Positions 1-13,300 of a stretch of DNA of 64,000 nucleotides are shown here, in pieces (position 1 is the first letter of the stretch; each line of letters starts with the position of its first letter). The DNA lies in NCBI GenBank assembly GCA_001953115.1, contig LSSL01000232.1:1-64000 (forward strand), read 5' to 3'. Position numbers and translations under genes: made by a program. Under the pieces are notes generated by a model. That model saw only the letters and a list, made by a program, of their open reading frames with translations, was not told the origin of the DNA and did not search any database. Origin of the DNA: Smittium mucronatum. Lineage: Eukaryota > Kickxellomycota > Harpellomycetes > Harpellales > Legeriomycetaceae.

Positions 1-160
1 ATCCTTCTGACTGTCGAACGCTGGACTTGTGCACTAGACTATCTCGCAGCTGTGCTAAACGATCGGTTCCTCCTGTTTCGAGATGGACCTCCTCTGGAAT
101 CTCTGTCCTCCGAATCTCTGTGAGCTGTCTCCACTACTCCCGACCAAGAATAGTACAAGA
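1..160 (-). mobile_element. Dispersed retroelement, copy D, cut by the window edge
   Basis: On the minus strand this closely matches the part of the copies at 44.2 and 50.3 kb that holds the conserved reading frame and the start of the 3' region. The frame reads ETAHRDSEDRDSRGG..., then SFSTAAR and a TAG stop. It is the least AT-decayed copy. Similarity to the other copies stops near position 155-160, just upstream of the ...YYSW... segment, so this copy is either 5'-truncated or belongs to a different subfamily. The 3' half lies outside the window. Confidence 0.75.
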
Positions 161-1296
161 GCGTTTACCATATATGTAAACGAAGGATTTAAAAAGGCAA
201 TAATATAACCAATTAAATAAATGGACCGATATTTGGGGCAAATTAATGCATTTTTAGTGCCCAATCACTAAAAGAAATATTTTTTAGGGCTAGAGATGTA
301 ATTCCAGTGCTAAATGCAACTTTCTGGTTTGATGTATAAAGATGATTGAGAATTAATATTTTTCCCATAATCTAAATCATTAAATCCACCTTTGTATAGT
401 TAAAGAGGAGTTTTTTGCGATTAAAGACCAATCAATTTTCATAAATTTAAATTTTAAAGACTATCTGTGCCATTTTTTCTATCAAGTTAAAACTTTTTTT
501 TACTTGATCCGATTAAAATTTATTAATGTGTAGCTAAATTGACTTTTTATTACTCAATTTGATATATTAATGTTTGATTTTTTAAAACACAATAAGATTA
601 ATATCTATCAAATTCGATTCGATTTTACAATTTAGCATAAATTTTTCATATGAATTGGAAAAATGAACAATAGATGGAATCTAAAATACAGATATGGAAG
701 ATTTTTATTACATTTACAATTTTTTAGAAAAAATTGTAACTAAAAATAGTTAAAACGGTCATAAATTAAACGAAGTTCGATTAAATTAAAAACATAAAGG
801 ATTCCGCACAATTCTTGGTAAAATAAACTTTTGGTAAAAATGTTTGAAAGAATTTAGATCAAATATAAATCGTTTTGCGTGACTAAATATTTATTTTTAA
901 AAAGAACTGGCTTTATTTATATTAGATATAATTTATTGATTGACCTTCTAATTTGACTCAAGTTTTTCAATAACACTCACTTCATTATTTCGTTTCTAGT
1001 AGAGCACAACGTGTCAATATTTATACTATATCTCACAATTTGATATGACTGTGCTTTATTGTAGATATTTTGCAAATGGGTTTGTTCAACTATTCGATTT
1101 TCAGTGAGTCGGAGTAAATATCATATTTTAAGGGTAAAAGGGTCAGTAAAAAATAATTACTATTTAAATTTTCTATTAGATTCATTTCATTGCTTCAACC
1201 TGTTTTCCCTTTAAAATGTTTGAAATGGTTTACTATTTTGTTTTTGTTATAACTCTTTCAAGGCTGATGGTGATAAAGATGGTTTTTATTTTCTAT
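161..1296. other. AT-rich intergenic DNA, no gene seen
   Basis: No open frame of credible length, RNA gene or clear repeat is seen. It lies between the retroelement copy and the TTAA-flanked element. Confidence 0.6.
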
Positions 1297-1300
1297 TTAA

Positions 1301-1584
1301 CCCTTTCCGGGCCCAAATTTGTGCCTTGCCCCTATTTGCATATATTTGCAATTCTAATTGGCTCAAAAATATGACCAAACCAATGGTATACAAATAAAAT
1401 TAAACTAATAATAACATTGAGCGAAAAGTGAAAGCCATTTTTTGCACCATTGCCCCTGAAAGGGTTAATGCCAACATCGGATTAAATATATTTGTATTCT
1501 ATTGGATAAGTGGAGAAGTTATACCAATTGAAAATTTTCATGTTCAATAATAGTCGCGAGTAACAAATTTGGGCCCGTAAAAGG
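1301..1584. mobile_element. TTAA-flanked inverted-repeat element(s), piggyBac-type MITE
   Basis: TTAA at 1297-1300 is followed by CCCTTTCCGGGCCCAAATTT. The mirrored end AAATTTGGGCCCGTAAAAGG (1565-1584) is followed by TTAA at 1585-1588. The two termini match at about 22 of 24 positions. A third terminus with the same core, CCCCTGAAAGGG, ends at 1464 and is also followed by TTAA (1465-1468). This gives either a 164-bp unit inside a 284-bp unit or two units joined end to end. TTAA duplication with CCCTTT termini is the signature of the piggyBac superfamily. There is no transposase, so it is non-autonomous. It lies about 390 bp upstream of MDM35. Confidence 0.65.
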
Positions 1585-1934
1585 TTAAGCCTCTGTTAAA
1601 GATTCCTACCGAACTCAAAATTAAAGGGTCATTTTCTTTTCTTTACGCCGGAAAATATTTTAATTTCAATTGGAGCTTTTATCAAATTGGCTAATGAAAT
1701 CCCAATCTCTATAATAATTACTGGACAATCAATGAATTATCTGAAAAGCTTTATACTATTGGGAGATCAGATTCTTTATCGCTTTTAATAGCGTTTTGAA
1801 AATCTCCCTGACAAAAAGAGCACAAACAAACCAGAAGGGATAATATAAAACAATGTTAATAATAAGGAAATGAGTAAAGCGAGTCCTTTTTATTAGCTCA
1901 ATCAATATTTTTAATTTTTTCGAATTATATTTGG

Positions 1935-1942
1935 TATAAAAG
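1935..1942 (+). promoter_or_regulatory. TATA box of MDM35
   Basis: TATAAAAG lies 34-41 nt before the start codon of the Mdm35 gene, implying a very short 5' leader. The start context AAAAACATGG has A at -3 and G at +4. Confidence 0.45.
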
Positions 1943-1975
1943 CAACTGCGCTGCAGAAATAAAGGTCAAAAAAAC

Positions 1976-2218
1976 ATGGAGAGTATTGATCCCAAATGCA
2001 CTGAGCTGAAGGCTGAATACGACAATTGTTTCAACCATTGGTACACCGAAAAGTTTCTGAAGGGAGAGAAAGGCGATGATTGCCAGGCGCTCTTCAAGAA
2101 GTATCGCGATTGCATTGATTCGGTGTTAGTTAAGGATGGGCTAGTCAAGATGGTTAATGAAGCCCGATCTCATATCGGCTCCACTTTTACTGACAACAGC
2201 GAGGATTCGACCAAATAA
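1976..2218 (+). CDS. MDM35: Mdm35/TRIAP1-like intermembrane-space twin CX9C protein
   Basis: An intronless 80-residue protein. Two CX9C motifs are visible: C8-X9-C18 (CTELKAEYDNC) and C36-X9-C46 (CQALFKKYRDC). The spacing and the YDNCFN.WY.EKFLKG stretch fit Mdm35/TRIAP1. In known members, the two helices joined by disulfides are oxidised by Mia40 in the mitochondrial intermembrane space. Mdm35 then binds Ups1 or Ups2 and supports shuttling of phosphatidic acid and phosphatidylserine between the two membranes. Length fits the family (about 76-86 residues). The tail after residue 60 is polar and poorly conserved. The ATG is the first in frame and sits 34 nt after a TATA box. The gene is convergent with IPI3, with 248 nt between the stop codons. 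Function is assigned from family knowledge; the cysteine pattern is seen directly. Confidence 0.9.
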   Translation: MESIDPKCTELKAEYDNCFNHWYTEKFLKGEKGDDCQALFKKYRDCIDSVLVKDGLVKMVNEARSHIGSTFTDNSEDSTK

Positions 2219-2466
2219 ATTTAATTAATTTAAAGTTGGATCTGATTTGAGATTTCCTTCCATTTCACTTTCCCTTGCTTGATTTAACCGAGCAAAGTAT
2301 CCAAACATGCACAATATTTTCTTGTTTTAAACAAGCACTTTTTCACATAGATTTATTATTTTTTTCGATCCTTCAAATTAGTTTTGGTTTAAAACACCAT
2401 CAATTTGAAATTGTTTAGAGCAAAATTACTTTATTTAAAAATTTAGAATTCTACATATATAAAAGA

Positions 2467-4339
2467 TCAATTCTTTTTTTTCCGTTTCGAAGATTTTTTG
2501 GGTGTAGGTGATGGTTCCTTGGCAGGCGTTTGCTGGACTGGCGCTGGGCTCTTTTTCAAGAGTTGTGCCACTGTTGATTCATATAAACTGTCATTGAGTT
2601 GTTTGAGTTTCGCGTACTTGCTCGTTATTTCCTGCATTTCTCCTTTTAGTTTGGTTATTTGGTCCGTTAATTCTTGTTCTCGGGATTCATCGATCTGGCT
2701 GAGTTGTCCTGGTAGTGGAGTTGTGTTGTTTGGCAGTCTCCCCTTTGCGTGATATAGTGAGAATCCTGATCCAGCGTAGCCTCCAATGAGCTTCAATGAA
2801 TTACGTTTATTGCTCAGATTCGTTCTTATTATGTTAGTTGCCGCTCCACTGCTTCTTTGGATTGCATTTATGGCTGGTGTTTGCGTCCGCTGGAGAACCG
2901 AAAACAGCGGGTTGGTATAGTTTCTTTTTTCGTTCTTTTTCCTCTTCAACTCGAATTGATGTTCAGCATGCATCGAGTTCGAGTTTGTCGAATTACCGCT
3001 GTCTGGGTTGCCCAGCTCTTTGGATACGTTTGTGTACCCGACTACCCGACCATACCCGACAGGCCTCATTACCACAGCCACCTGTGAAATCCCTTTTGTC
3101 ACTAAAGTAGACAAGTTGTTGCTGGAAGATGTCTTTGACTCTTTCGCTTTCGTTTCCGATATTGTTCGAAGGCACTGTTTGCTAGCTGTGTCCCAGACTT
3201 TCACTGTAGAATCCGAACTCCCCGACACTAGCAATGAGCCATCCATCGATAAAGATACCGAATTAACGCTCGCCCCATGCCCCACGAACGCCGAATCATT
3301 GTTTTCGTGTCCAATCTGAACTACCACCTGCTGGCCGCCCCCCATAGCTGGAGAAACGTAGCCTTTAGCCCTTTTTCCTATAGAGTAAGACGAATATAGA
3401 TCAATCTGGTACACCTTCCCGTCAAGACACCCACAAAACACCCGAGTTTCAACAGAATCAACAACTAGACATTTGACTACTGATGGCAATAGCCATGTAA
3501 TAAGCAAATCTGCACGCATCTTGTAGTCTTCCTTCTTTGTGCCGATCCTTCTTTTGTAATCCAAACTTTCATTAGAGCTGTCTTGCCCTTGATTTATCTG
3601 CCAACATTTAACAGTTTGATCTTTGCTGCTTGTGAATATACGAGCCCCACCGCTCATGAAACTTCCGCTATACATTGAAGAGCCCACAATAGATATCCCA
3701 GTTATTGGCATTGTATGGTCGGATAAGCTGAGCTCTGGAGCCAAGTTTGTGTTTCTACTTGTCATATCCAAAACCCTATTCAAAAATTCATAAATAGGTA
3801 TATAGATCTAAAAAATTGAATTTATAGTTAGTAGCAATAATAGAGTTGTTTTTTTACCGCGTAGTCAACCAAATGTAAAGGTTTGCATCTTCACCGCCGG
3901 ATAAAATAGCCGATTCATCGGGACTGATCGCAATAGTAGTGACTGCTCCATAATGAGCCTCCCAAGATGTCATCAAGGAACCGCTAGTTACGTCCCAAAC
4001 ATAAATCTTGCCGCTATACGAGCCACCAACTACCCAGCAACCACTAGACACAATACAAGACATCTTTTCTGGCAAGGGGAACTTTAATCGACTTGAGTAT
4101 TCTGTCCACAACAGTGCGTACATCTGAGCCACAGGGGAAACACTAGATATTCCCATAACCCAAGGTGCCGGTAAAGTACCGTTTCCATTACAATCTGAAG
4201 ATATAGCCAGCGAGTACTGGCTATCGCATGGTGTATTGTTGAGATTTCCGAGCAAAGTCCCTTGCCTCAGATCGTATATCCCCACCGACTGCGAATCACT
4301 GCTTGCCGCCACTAATATTTCTGAATGCGTCACCGACAT
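2467..4339 (-). CDS. IPI3: Ipi3/WDR18-like WD40 protein of the Rix1 complex (two exons)
   Basis: Model: complement(join(2467..3775, 3858..4339)), 596 residues, with one 82-nt intron. The donor is G|GTAAAA, a perfect TACTAAC branch point is present, and the acceptor is GAATAG. The earlier acceptor TTTTTTAG would bring a stop in frame, so the second is used. The N-terminal half has WD-type strands (ISPDESAILSGGEDANLYIW; SGGARIFTSSKDQTVKCW). A textbook repeat lies at about residues 325-356 (VGHGASVNSVSLSMDGSLLV... to KVWD). A predicted coiled coil follows at about 523-567, then a Lys-rich tail ending KKSSKRKKKN that may act as a nucleolar signal. The C-terminal helix after the propeller is typical of Ipi3/WDR18, which works with Rix1 and Ipi1 in 60S pre-ribosome maturation and pre-replicative complex assembly. 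Another WD40 protein cannot be fully excluded. Confidence 0.8.
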
Positions 4340-7300
4340 TTATACTTTAACTATACTTCCACAGCCTTTTATTTCTGCTCCATCAAATGGATATGAAAAA
4401 GAAAATTATAAGCAGTTTCGTTCGATAGCTTTCTTTAGTCAATAAAATTTAAAATCAAGTTCTTGATCTGTACTGTAGCTCCTGAATTTTGTAAAATGAA
4501 AATTCGAATGTGTTTGTTTTTATCGGTATCGGTATCTTTATTTTCTGTTTTTATTTCAAAAAAATGTATTGCTCTCGAATGTTCACGCTTAGCTTTTCCC
4601 CTTTTCGCACAAAAATAAAGTGTAAAATTTAGTTTTGATTCACTTTTTTTTCAGCAATTGAAAAGTTTTTTTTTCTTTCAAAGTTGATAATTGGTTGGTA
4701 TTCTAATTCTTGTTAAAATAAAAAAATCGGGTTATTTCGCTTATTGGCTCGACATTTCATCATTTTACCAGCTACCATTTATCTCACTAGTTACTACTCT
4801 ATTATTTCCGTTTCAGATTTGATCCACACTAATTCTTAAACCCCTGCTAGTTGCGAACTGCGTGCATCCCTCATTACTCTCATCGCTTCTATTATCGAAT
4901 TTTAGCACAATTTGAATATTTGAATTCAGCAAGCTATTTTTATCCAATTACTCATTTAGTAAAATATTCTAATCAGTCTTGAACGTTGGAAAAGATATAT
5001 TTATTAACGAATGGATTTGCCAGGAAATGATTTTTTCACTAAAGTTAATTTGTAGAAAATTAAAAGGGTTTCAAATTTGCTTTAAACTTATTATAAAGAA
5101 ACCAAAATATCAAAGTTTAATGTTTTTGGTTAAGTTAAATTTTTTCCAGAATATGTTAAAAACAGATGAAACCTGGCAAGTTCAACGTATTTCTGAATGT
5201 GTGCACATTATTTATTTTTCAGCAGTCGTTTTTGCCCGAAGATATCCAGAAAAATCTGGAATTTTTTCAGTGAAAGTTGGGTTATTTTGATGTTTTTCGC
5301 ATCCAATGTTTTTCACACTTAAACGATAACAAGCAATTTCTGGCTTAAATATCACCATTCAGGACAAAAATTCAGCTTTGTCAATTTTTTTTAGTGTGAA
5401 AGATTAAAAGAAAATATTATATATGAAATTTTTCTGAAACATAACTGACGTTATTAAAAAAAGAATAATTTTTTATATTATTTTTAGAAAAATGAATAAT
5501 TAGATAGAAACAGAATTTATCATATAAGATAATAATGATTTTGAAAAAAGTACAGGAAAGTTAAGAAAATAAATTTTTTGAGGAAATGTTCTTGTTATTA
5601 TTATTATCGAAAAAGCATACACCCTTCCAATTATGCTGTTATAATTAAAATATAGGTATGATTTTATGATTTAGCTCAAACATTTACTTTCATCTATCAT
5701 AATTTTAAATTGTGACCTGATAAAATATCCACACTTTTATTTAAAATAAGCACACACTTAGTGTTTTTTCCACAAATTATAAAAATGGAAACCATTTTTT
5801 GATTTTTGAGAAAAAGTATGAAATATTCATTTATTGGTAGAATTTTTTTTATAATAATTCATTTCCTAAAAACAAAGGGATTGATCTCAATTAAACAATG
5901 TTAGTTACTCTTTAGATTTCTTGGTTTGTGAAAAAAATTAAGGTATCATCCAGTAAACTCTGTATTTATTTCACAATAAAACCTTGCTGCACAAAAAATA
6001 AAAAGTCGTGGTCACACCAAAGACCATTTTTGAGAGCAATATATTTGAAAGTCTTATAGAATTAAGGCTTCGGTAGATCCTGAACCATACGATTTTTTTA
6101 AAAACTTTCATCAATTAATAACTTATATAAGAAAAGTATGCATATTATTAGCTCGATAAACATGGATTTATATTTTTATGGTCGAGAATAAACCATAATT
6201 TTTTTAAAAATAACTAAAAAAATGCAATTTGTGTGTAATTTTTTTTTTATTTAACATTACACAATTAATTTCAAAAAAAGATTGGTGTGAAAAATGCTTA
6301 TTTCTTGAGTTTTCGCTTATAAGTTTCGATTATTAATTTTTTTTATAATCATGAATCATATTTAACAAAAAAATAAAAGAAAAATATCAAGCTCAACTAT
6401 CCCATAATTATTAAAAATTTCGTACAAAATTATAAAAAGATAATTGAAACCGGGTCATGAACTATCTTTAAAAAAATAAAATAGTCATAGTGGTGCTAAT
6501 AAAAATTTAAACACTAAAAAAAATAATTGAGTAAAACTTCTGGATCGAGCGCTATACAATTGAATACGAGATATAAACTAAGTTATAAGGGGTGCCTGTT
6601 TTTAGCCTCATAGATAAGTGGATGCATCAGGATTATTTTTAGGAAGTCTTATATATAATGCGGGCCAAAAATATGGATTTTTTAAATATTTATTTTAAAG
6701 AAAAAAGTTATTTAAATTTATCATTATGAATGTTCAGATAAACACGCAGACTCATTATTCGCTCAATGTTAACATCTTCATAATTTTTTTGAAAATGATC
6801 CTTTTAGAGTAAAATTCTAAAAACGTTATATTAAAAATTCTAACAGAAATTTCCCAACGTTGATAATTCTTTAATTAAATAAATTTAAATATAACCTGAC
6901 GTAAACATAAAAATATATATTAGAAAGAATTTTATGTTTTATTGTTGCTTATTATTGAGAAAGTATGAATAATTTTACTAAAAAAAGAGGTGTTAAATAT
7001 TATATCCAATTTTTTTCATTCTAAATTCAAATGATATAAAGGGAATATTACTTTTTCATATAATGAAAATAAATTTTTGGGGATATTTCATTTTCTCTGG
7101 AAAATAGACTTCTCAGCTGAAGATATTTAAAAATGTGAGTATTTTTCGATGGGAAAAAGAATAAATACAAAATGAAAAATCTGTTTTTTGCGAATTTTCT
7201 ACCAGAATAACTATATTTAAAAATGAATTACAAGTTTTATCGTAAAAAATGAAAATTATTTAATCCATGAGAAAATTTCGACTATTAAGCCATCTAATTA

Positions 7301-10300
7301 TCTCATTCCCCCCCCATTATATATGATATATCAAAGTTTCGAATATTACCATCAACCATTTAATTAAGCTTATTTATAAATAAACTGATTTTGAAACGAT
7401 TTTGAAAATAAATAAAAACTTGCAAAATTACACAAAATTTTATTAAATTACAGATTGATTGATATAACTGAAGCTAAGATCATAAATAATAATAGAAAAA
7501 ATTGAAAGAAAATGAAAATCTAGAACAGCACCATCTGCTAAGTTTATTATAATGAAAATAAGTTAAAAAATAATCAATAAATATTTTTTAACAATTTTTT
7601 CCACAAGTTTTATTTTTAAAAAAACATTATTTAGATAAAATGCTTAGATTTATTTAATAAAAATAACCTTAAAAATAAAAGTGTGTAAATATAACTAATA
7701 ATGAGTTTTATATTTATAATTTCTTCTAGCCTTTTATGATATTAAATCCAGGTGATATATAAAAATATTAAGAGATATGATATCTAAAAAAAAATTAATG
7801 ATTTTTTATAAAAACTGAAAAATATATTAATCGATAATACCACTAGGGTAATTTTTAGATACATAGAGTTAAAAATTCGACTATAATAATAAAAATACCA
7901 ACTTGAAGCCATGTAAAACCGAATCTTGATTAGAGAATTTTTAGAAATCCAGGGGAAAATTATCCCAAATTTTTTTTGTTTCTTAATTTTTAAAAATTAA
8001 AATTTTTATGTATTTATTCGCGCACAAGGAATAAAAAACCCGATTTTTTTAATCTTAAGTTTTAATTTAACATTATTTAATATAATTCTTGACTCATAAA
8101 TAACAATCGTTTACAATTTATGTATAATTCAGAATTAAAAAAACTTAATTTTTTAGGATTAAATTATAAATATTTTTATTCATAAATTTTAATTTTTTTT
8201 AAATTAAAATTTACTAGTAAGCTATATAGCTGATTTACATAAAAAAAATATCCTCGCATTATCTAATTATACATAAAATATTGATAGTAGTTCTCTTTTA
8301 TTGGAATATATACTTATGAATAAACTAAAGAGGTTAAGTTTCAGAGAGTTATATTAAAATTTATGAAGTTTTTATGGTAATATTTAAAAATAAAAAAAAT
8401 ATTCAAATTAATTTGAGTTGTAATCTTAAGATATTACCCAGATCAAATTTAATGAAAATAATATGAATATTTGTATTTTTCATGTATTTATGAAAATATT
8501 CAATTAAATTTGTTGTTGAGAATTAAAAAAATGAATTGAGATCCTCCCAAAATCCAATATTTTATAGAAATTTCTCTAATTAATACTGAAAAGTCAAAAT
8601 TTTACTCTCAAAAAATAACCCATATTAATATCGGCTAATATAAAATCATATTTTACAAATATTTTTTGAAATTTGGAAATTTGGAAGAATATTAGATCGA
8701 TTTTATTTAGCTGAATAGCAAAAGCAGCGGCAATAATAAAATTAAAGTACCCATTATAATTTTTTTACAAAAAAAGCTGGTATAAAATAAATTCTACAAA
8801 TTATATGTAAAAGTTGTTTATTTTTACAAATTAAGTCAGTATATTAACTTCAGAAAAAGTTTTTTCAAAGCTAAAGATATTTTTATGCGAAATTTAGAAA
8901 CAGTATAAAAAAATCAATAAAATAAAAAATTTCATGGCCAGTAGTATCTAATAAAAATTTAATTTTTCATAATTTATTTTATTTTTTAGATATTTTTACA
9001 TATATATTTTTACTATATTCAGGATCAGAGATAATCAATAAAAATAACTTAATTATCTTGAAACTAAACTAAATAAGATAAAAGGCAAGTTGATTATGTT
9101 TAAATTTAAATTCATCAATTATAAAAAATGAAATATTAAAGGGTTTAAAGCACTTTAAATCCAAATTCTGAAAATATAAATATATTTTTCCCAGTTTTGA
9201 TCTAATTTATTAAAGTTTATAGAATTTTTTTATTCCAAAATTATAATAAATATACAAAAAATTTAATTTAAAATTTATTTATCTAAAATACTTGATTTAT
9301 AATTAATATATTTCCAAATTCTTGGGCATTAATTAAGAAAAATTTATTTAAAAATGAATAAAAAGACATATTATAAAATTATTTAACATCACATAATTAA
9401 TTAAAAAAAAGTTAAATATAATTTTTTTTTCAGAATAGGTATTTTATAAGATAAATTTAGTGATTTTAAAAAGATTTTTGGTTTGATATGATATAATTTG
9501 TCTTATAAAAATACTTAAACTGATAATATTTTAGATATTTAATTTATTTTTTAGTAATTTATGTTTTAATGACCAATTTTCCAATTTTATCTAATAAGTT
9601 GTCTTTTATTTTATTCTTCTATTTTATTATATCTTCTTAAAATGAAGTAATGTAGGTTGGAGGTAGCTCATCAAGTATTTAGTCGAGAAATTTTTCGTTT
9701 TGGTTAATATACTTAAGGACGTGTTTCAACTTTTTTTGTGAAAATATACTAGTATAAATATATGGTTTTATATATGTAAGCTGAAAGTTAAGAGTTTTTG
9801 ATAATAATTTTGACTCTTTTTTTTTTGATAATTAGAGAAATAAGAATCAACTATAGATTTTAACTAAAAAAAATAAAGTTGAATGTATAAATGAATAGTT
9901 TAACAACATTTATATATTTTTTATAATGAAATAAATATTGATTGGAAAAGATTTTATCACATTAATAGAATAGTTTATAAATAAAATTTCAAAAATATCA
10001 TTTATAAAATTTTATTTTATAATTACTGTTATACTTTGAAACAATACTCGATATTATGACCCCAAAAGATTCACTTTATGGACTGTTTGATAAAATTTAA
10101 TGAAAAAAAATTTCTTTAAAAAATATCCAATCAGCAATGAAATGATTCAAGGCACTATTTTATGGTGCATAAAAATTATTTTTTTCTAAATAAATCTTAT
10201 ATTTATTTCTGGAGCATCGTATTTTATTTCTGAATTTACTAAATAAACCCCAAATTAAAAATTACAAATAATAAAAAGGCTTGAGGATGAATTTTACTTT

Positions 10301-13300
10301 CTAATTTAAAAAATGGTATTTAAAAATGGTTAAATGCATTTGCTCAACAAAATGATTAAAAATTAGGCACAACGGCGAGTAATATGCAAATTATTAAACT
10401 TATTAGACATCAATTATTCTCTTTACTCAATTAAACCCGCAAATATCAATAAAAATCTGCAGAAAATTTTCTATTTAAATCATTTGCTCTAATATTCTTA
10501 ATATATCTAATTCGCTTGATCATTTTATTTTTTATCTAAATACACAAATATATTTACTTATAATATTTTAAAATAATCAAAGCTCTTCGAATAATACCTT
10601 TTTTTTTATTACAATGATATTTATTTACTCCAATCTTTTTAGTATGTTTTTTTATTTATGCAACAGTCCCTTTTAAGGATTCAATTTAATTTAAATCAAA
10701 GGCGTGCTTTTTCTATTTATAATTGCTATTGAAATCCTGGGTAAAAATTATAATTTGAGGAGATGGGATCGAAGGTGGTTTTTTTGTATAATTATCTAAA
10801 AGAATAAAGTATTAGGGGGCAATATAGCTCCCATTATTTTATATCTTAATTTTTTATTAGCTTTTTAGTTTTTTATCTTCAGTGCGTCAAGTGCTCCGAT
10901 TTAATAAATTTTCACAAATTTATTTATCTGTTTCGAAATTTTCACGAATAAAAAATGAATTTTTAAGTTGAAATTGAAATTGAAGCAGTATAGATATTGG
11001 CACGAGAGTGGTGAAAAAATACCCAACGAAAATGAAAAAGTAAAAATAAAAAAACTAATATTTAATTTGCGGCCCATTTTTTGACTTAATTTTATGTTTA
11101 GTCAAAAAAAAAAACCAATGTAACATGGTAAAAAGAAATTTGTTCAATAATTTTTTATTTTAGTTTTTTGCGGATTTTTTATTGAATTCTCCAGTGAAGA
11201 TTAATTGCGTCTGTTTTTTTTAAAGGTTTTGTGGATTTTTCAAAATTTTATCTTTTTTCAAAAATATCTCTTATTATCAAATCAAACTAATAAAAAATTA
11301 ACAGCGTTTAAAAATTTTCGAAAGATCCGCAATTAAAAAAAATATCCAAGTCCTTTAAATTTACCAATTAGGTTGTTTCAGGGTATATTTAAGAGATATA
11401 TTTTATTTCTCATTAATATAAAATGTATTTAAAAGTTCATTATTTATTTAAATTTAAAATGATAAAATATAGCCTCTTTATTAGAAGTTTTGTAGTAATT
11501 TTGTATCTATTAATATTAAGCCACTCAATTTTTTAAAAAAATAATTGAAAACATCTTAATAACTCTCTAGTTTTTTTTAACGGAGTTATTTTTTACTGTA
11601 AGACTTTTTAGCTAGTAATGGATTCTAAAAAAATATAAAAATAAAAAATCATTAAATTTATTAGTTTGATAATTTCAAGAGCATTCGAAAACCTAATACC
11701 CCATTAAAAAATATATAGGAAAATTTATTTCGAAATAATTCTATTAATTTATTAATGGTTAGTTTTATATTTTGACCACGTCTGTTGAATAAAAATTACT
11801 GTATACTTTATTAAAAATATACCACATTTACAATTTTATCTATCTAAACCGAGGATAATTATGTTAGTTTTTTTTTCCGATTTATTTCTTTAAGGACTCA
11901 AGATATTTTATTATTCTTATTTTTGTATTTTAGCTACCACAGTTGGTATAAATTTTTAATTTATCCAACAATATAAAACAGTTACTAGTTTAACGATATA
12001 TTTGACCGTAAAACAAAGGTAATTTATTACCATCTTACCTGAAAAAAATAAGTGAATTTTAGAATGAGAATTTTTATCATTAGTTATACGCATATTTTCT
12101 ACTCAATATTTTATTTTTTTAACCATCTATTAATTCAAATATAAAAAAGAATTTTCTTATTTATAGAGGATTTCTTCTGTTTTTGTTTCGTATTCTCTTG
12201 GATAAAATATAATAAGAAATATTTTAATTATTTAATGTTAAATTTTATTTATTATTCTTCACGCAAATATGTATTAGAGATGTATACCCTTTTTTTTGTC
12301 TTATAATTTTATATCTAATCATTTTTTTGGGATGAATTTTTTAAAAAATAGCAGTAACACACCTTTTTTAAGACCTTCAAGCATAAAAAATTGATTTGAA
12401 CTTTAAAAGCAAAGAATATAATTTCAATTTAGAATTTTAAAAAACCAAACCAAAAATAGATATATTTTTAATGAATCATTTATATAGAAATGGAATTGAT
12501 GCTCATTTTCAGAAAAAAATCCCTGTAGCATCGAAATAAGTTTCAGGTTGAAAGCCTAGATATTGAAATTTGCGATTTTATAGTTGGTTTCAAGTTTGGT
12601 ACTTTTTTAATTTTTAATAAATTGGAAGCTATTAGTCTTTTTCGTATTATTTAGTAAAAAAATAATAAAGTCTCAAAAGAATTTAATTTTAAATAGCCAT
12701 AATTAACCAAAAAAAAAAAACCAATAGAGTCGATAAAATTATTATATAAAGTAATTGAAATGATTATTAATTATTTAAACCATATTTTAATAATCTATCA
12801 ATTATTAAAAAACTGATAAGTCTTCAATCAATTAGACGAGCTATTATTTTATTGAAGTTGTATTAATTAATTACTTATGAGTCCCTAAATAATGCGTCAG
12901 ACTTTTAAATAGAATTAAATTATTTATGAAAAAAATAACTTAGATAGAACGACAGGTGTATAATAAATGAATATATCGTTTTATTAAGATATGAGGGATG
13001 TGTTTTTTTAAATTGAAGACTCTCATAATTTTAAGTAAAAAATTACGATAAAATCTCATAATAAAAATATATAATGTTATATTTTAATATTTTTATTAAT
13101 TTATAAAAACAATTAGCGCGATAGGGGCCACTGATTTTCTATAGGCTAAAAGGTATTTTACGGTCAATTTGAATAAAAAGCGGTCATTTTGATCATTGTC
13201 TGTCAATTTGAAGTTTATTGGATCAATTTTAAAAAAATCTGTATTATTGACTTATTTCATAATGAAAATTAAAATCTTATTTGTTAGTTCCTTCCAATAA

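Noticed and set aside
4979..5290. 103-codon open frame, plus strand
   Set aside because: Starts at TTG, has AT-driven composition (Phe, Lys, Ile, Leu), and shows no motif or splice context.
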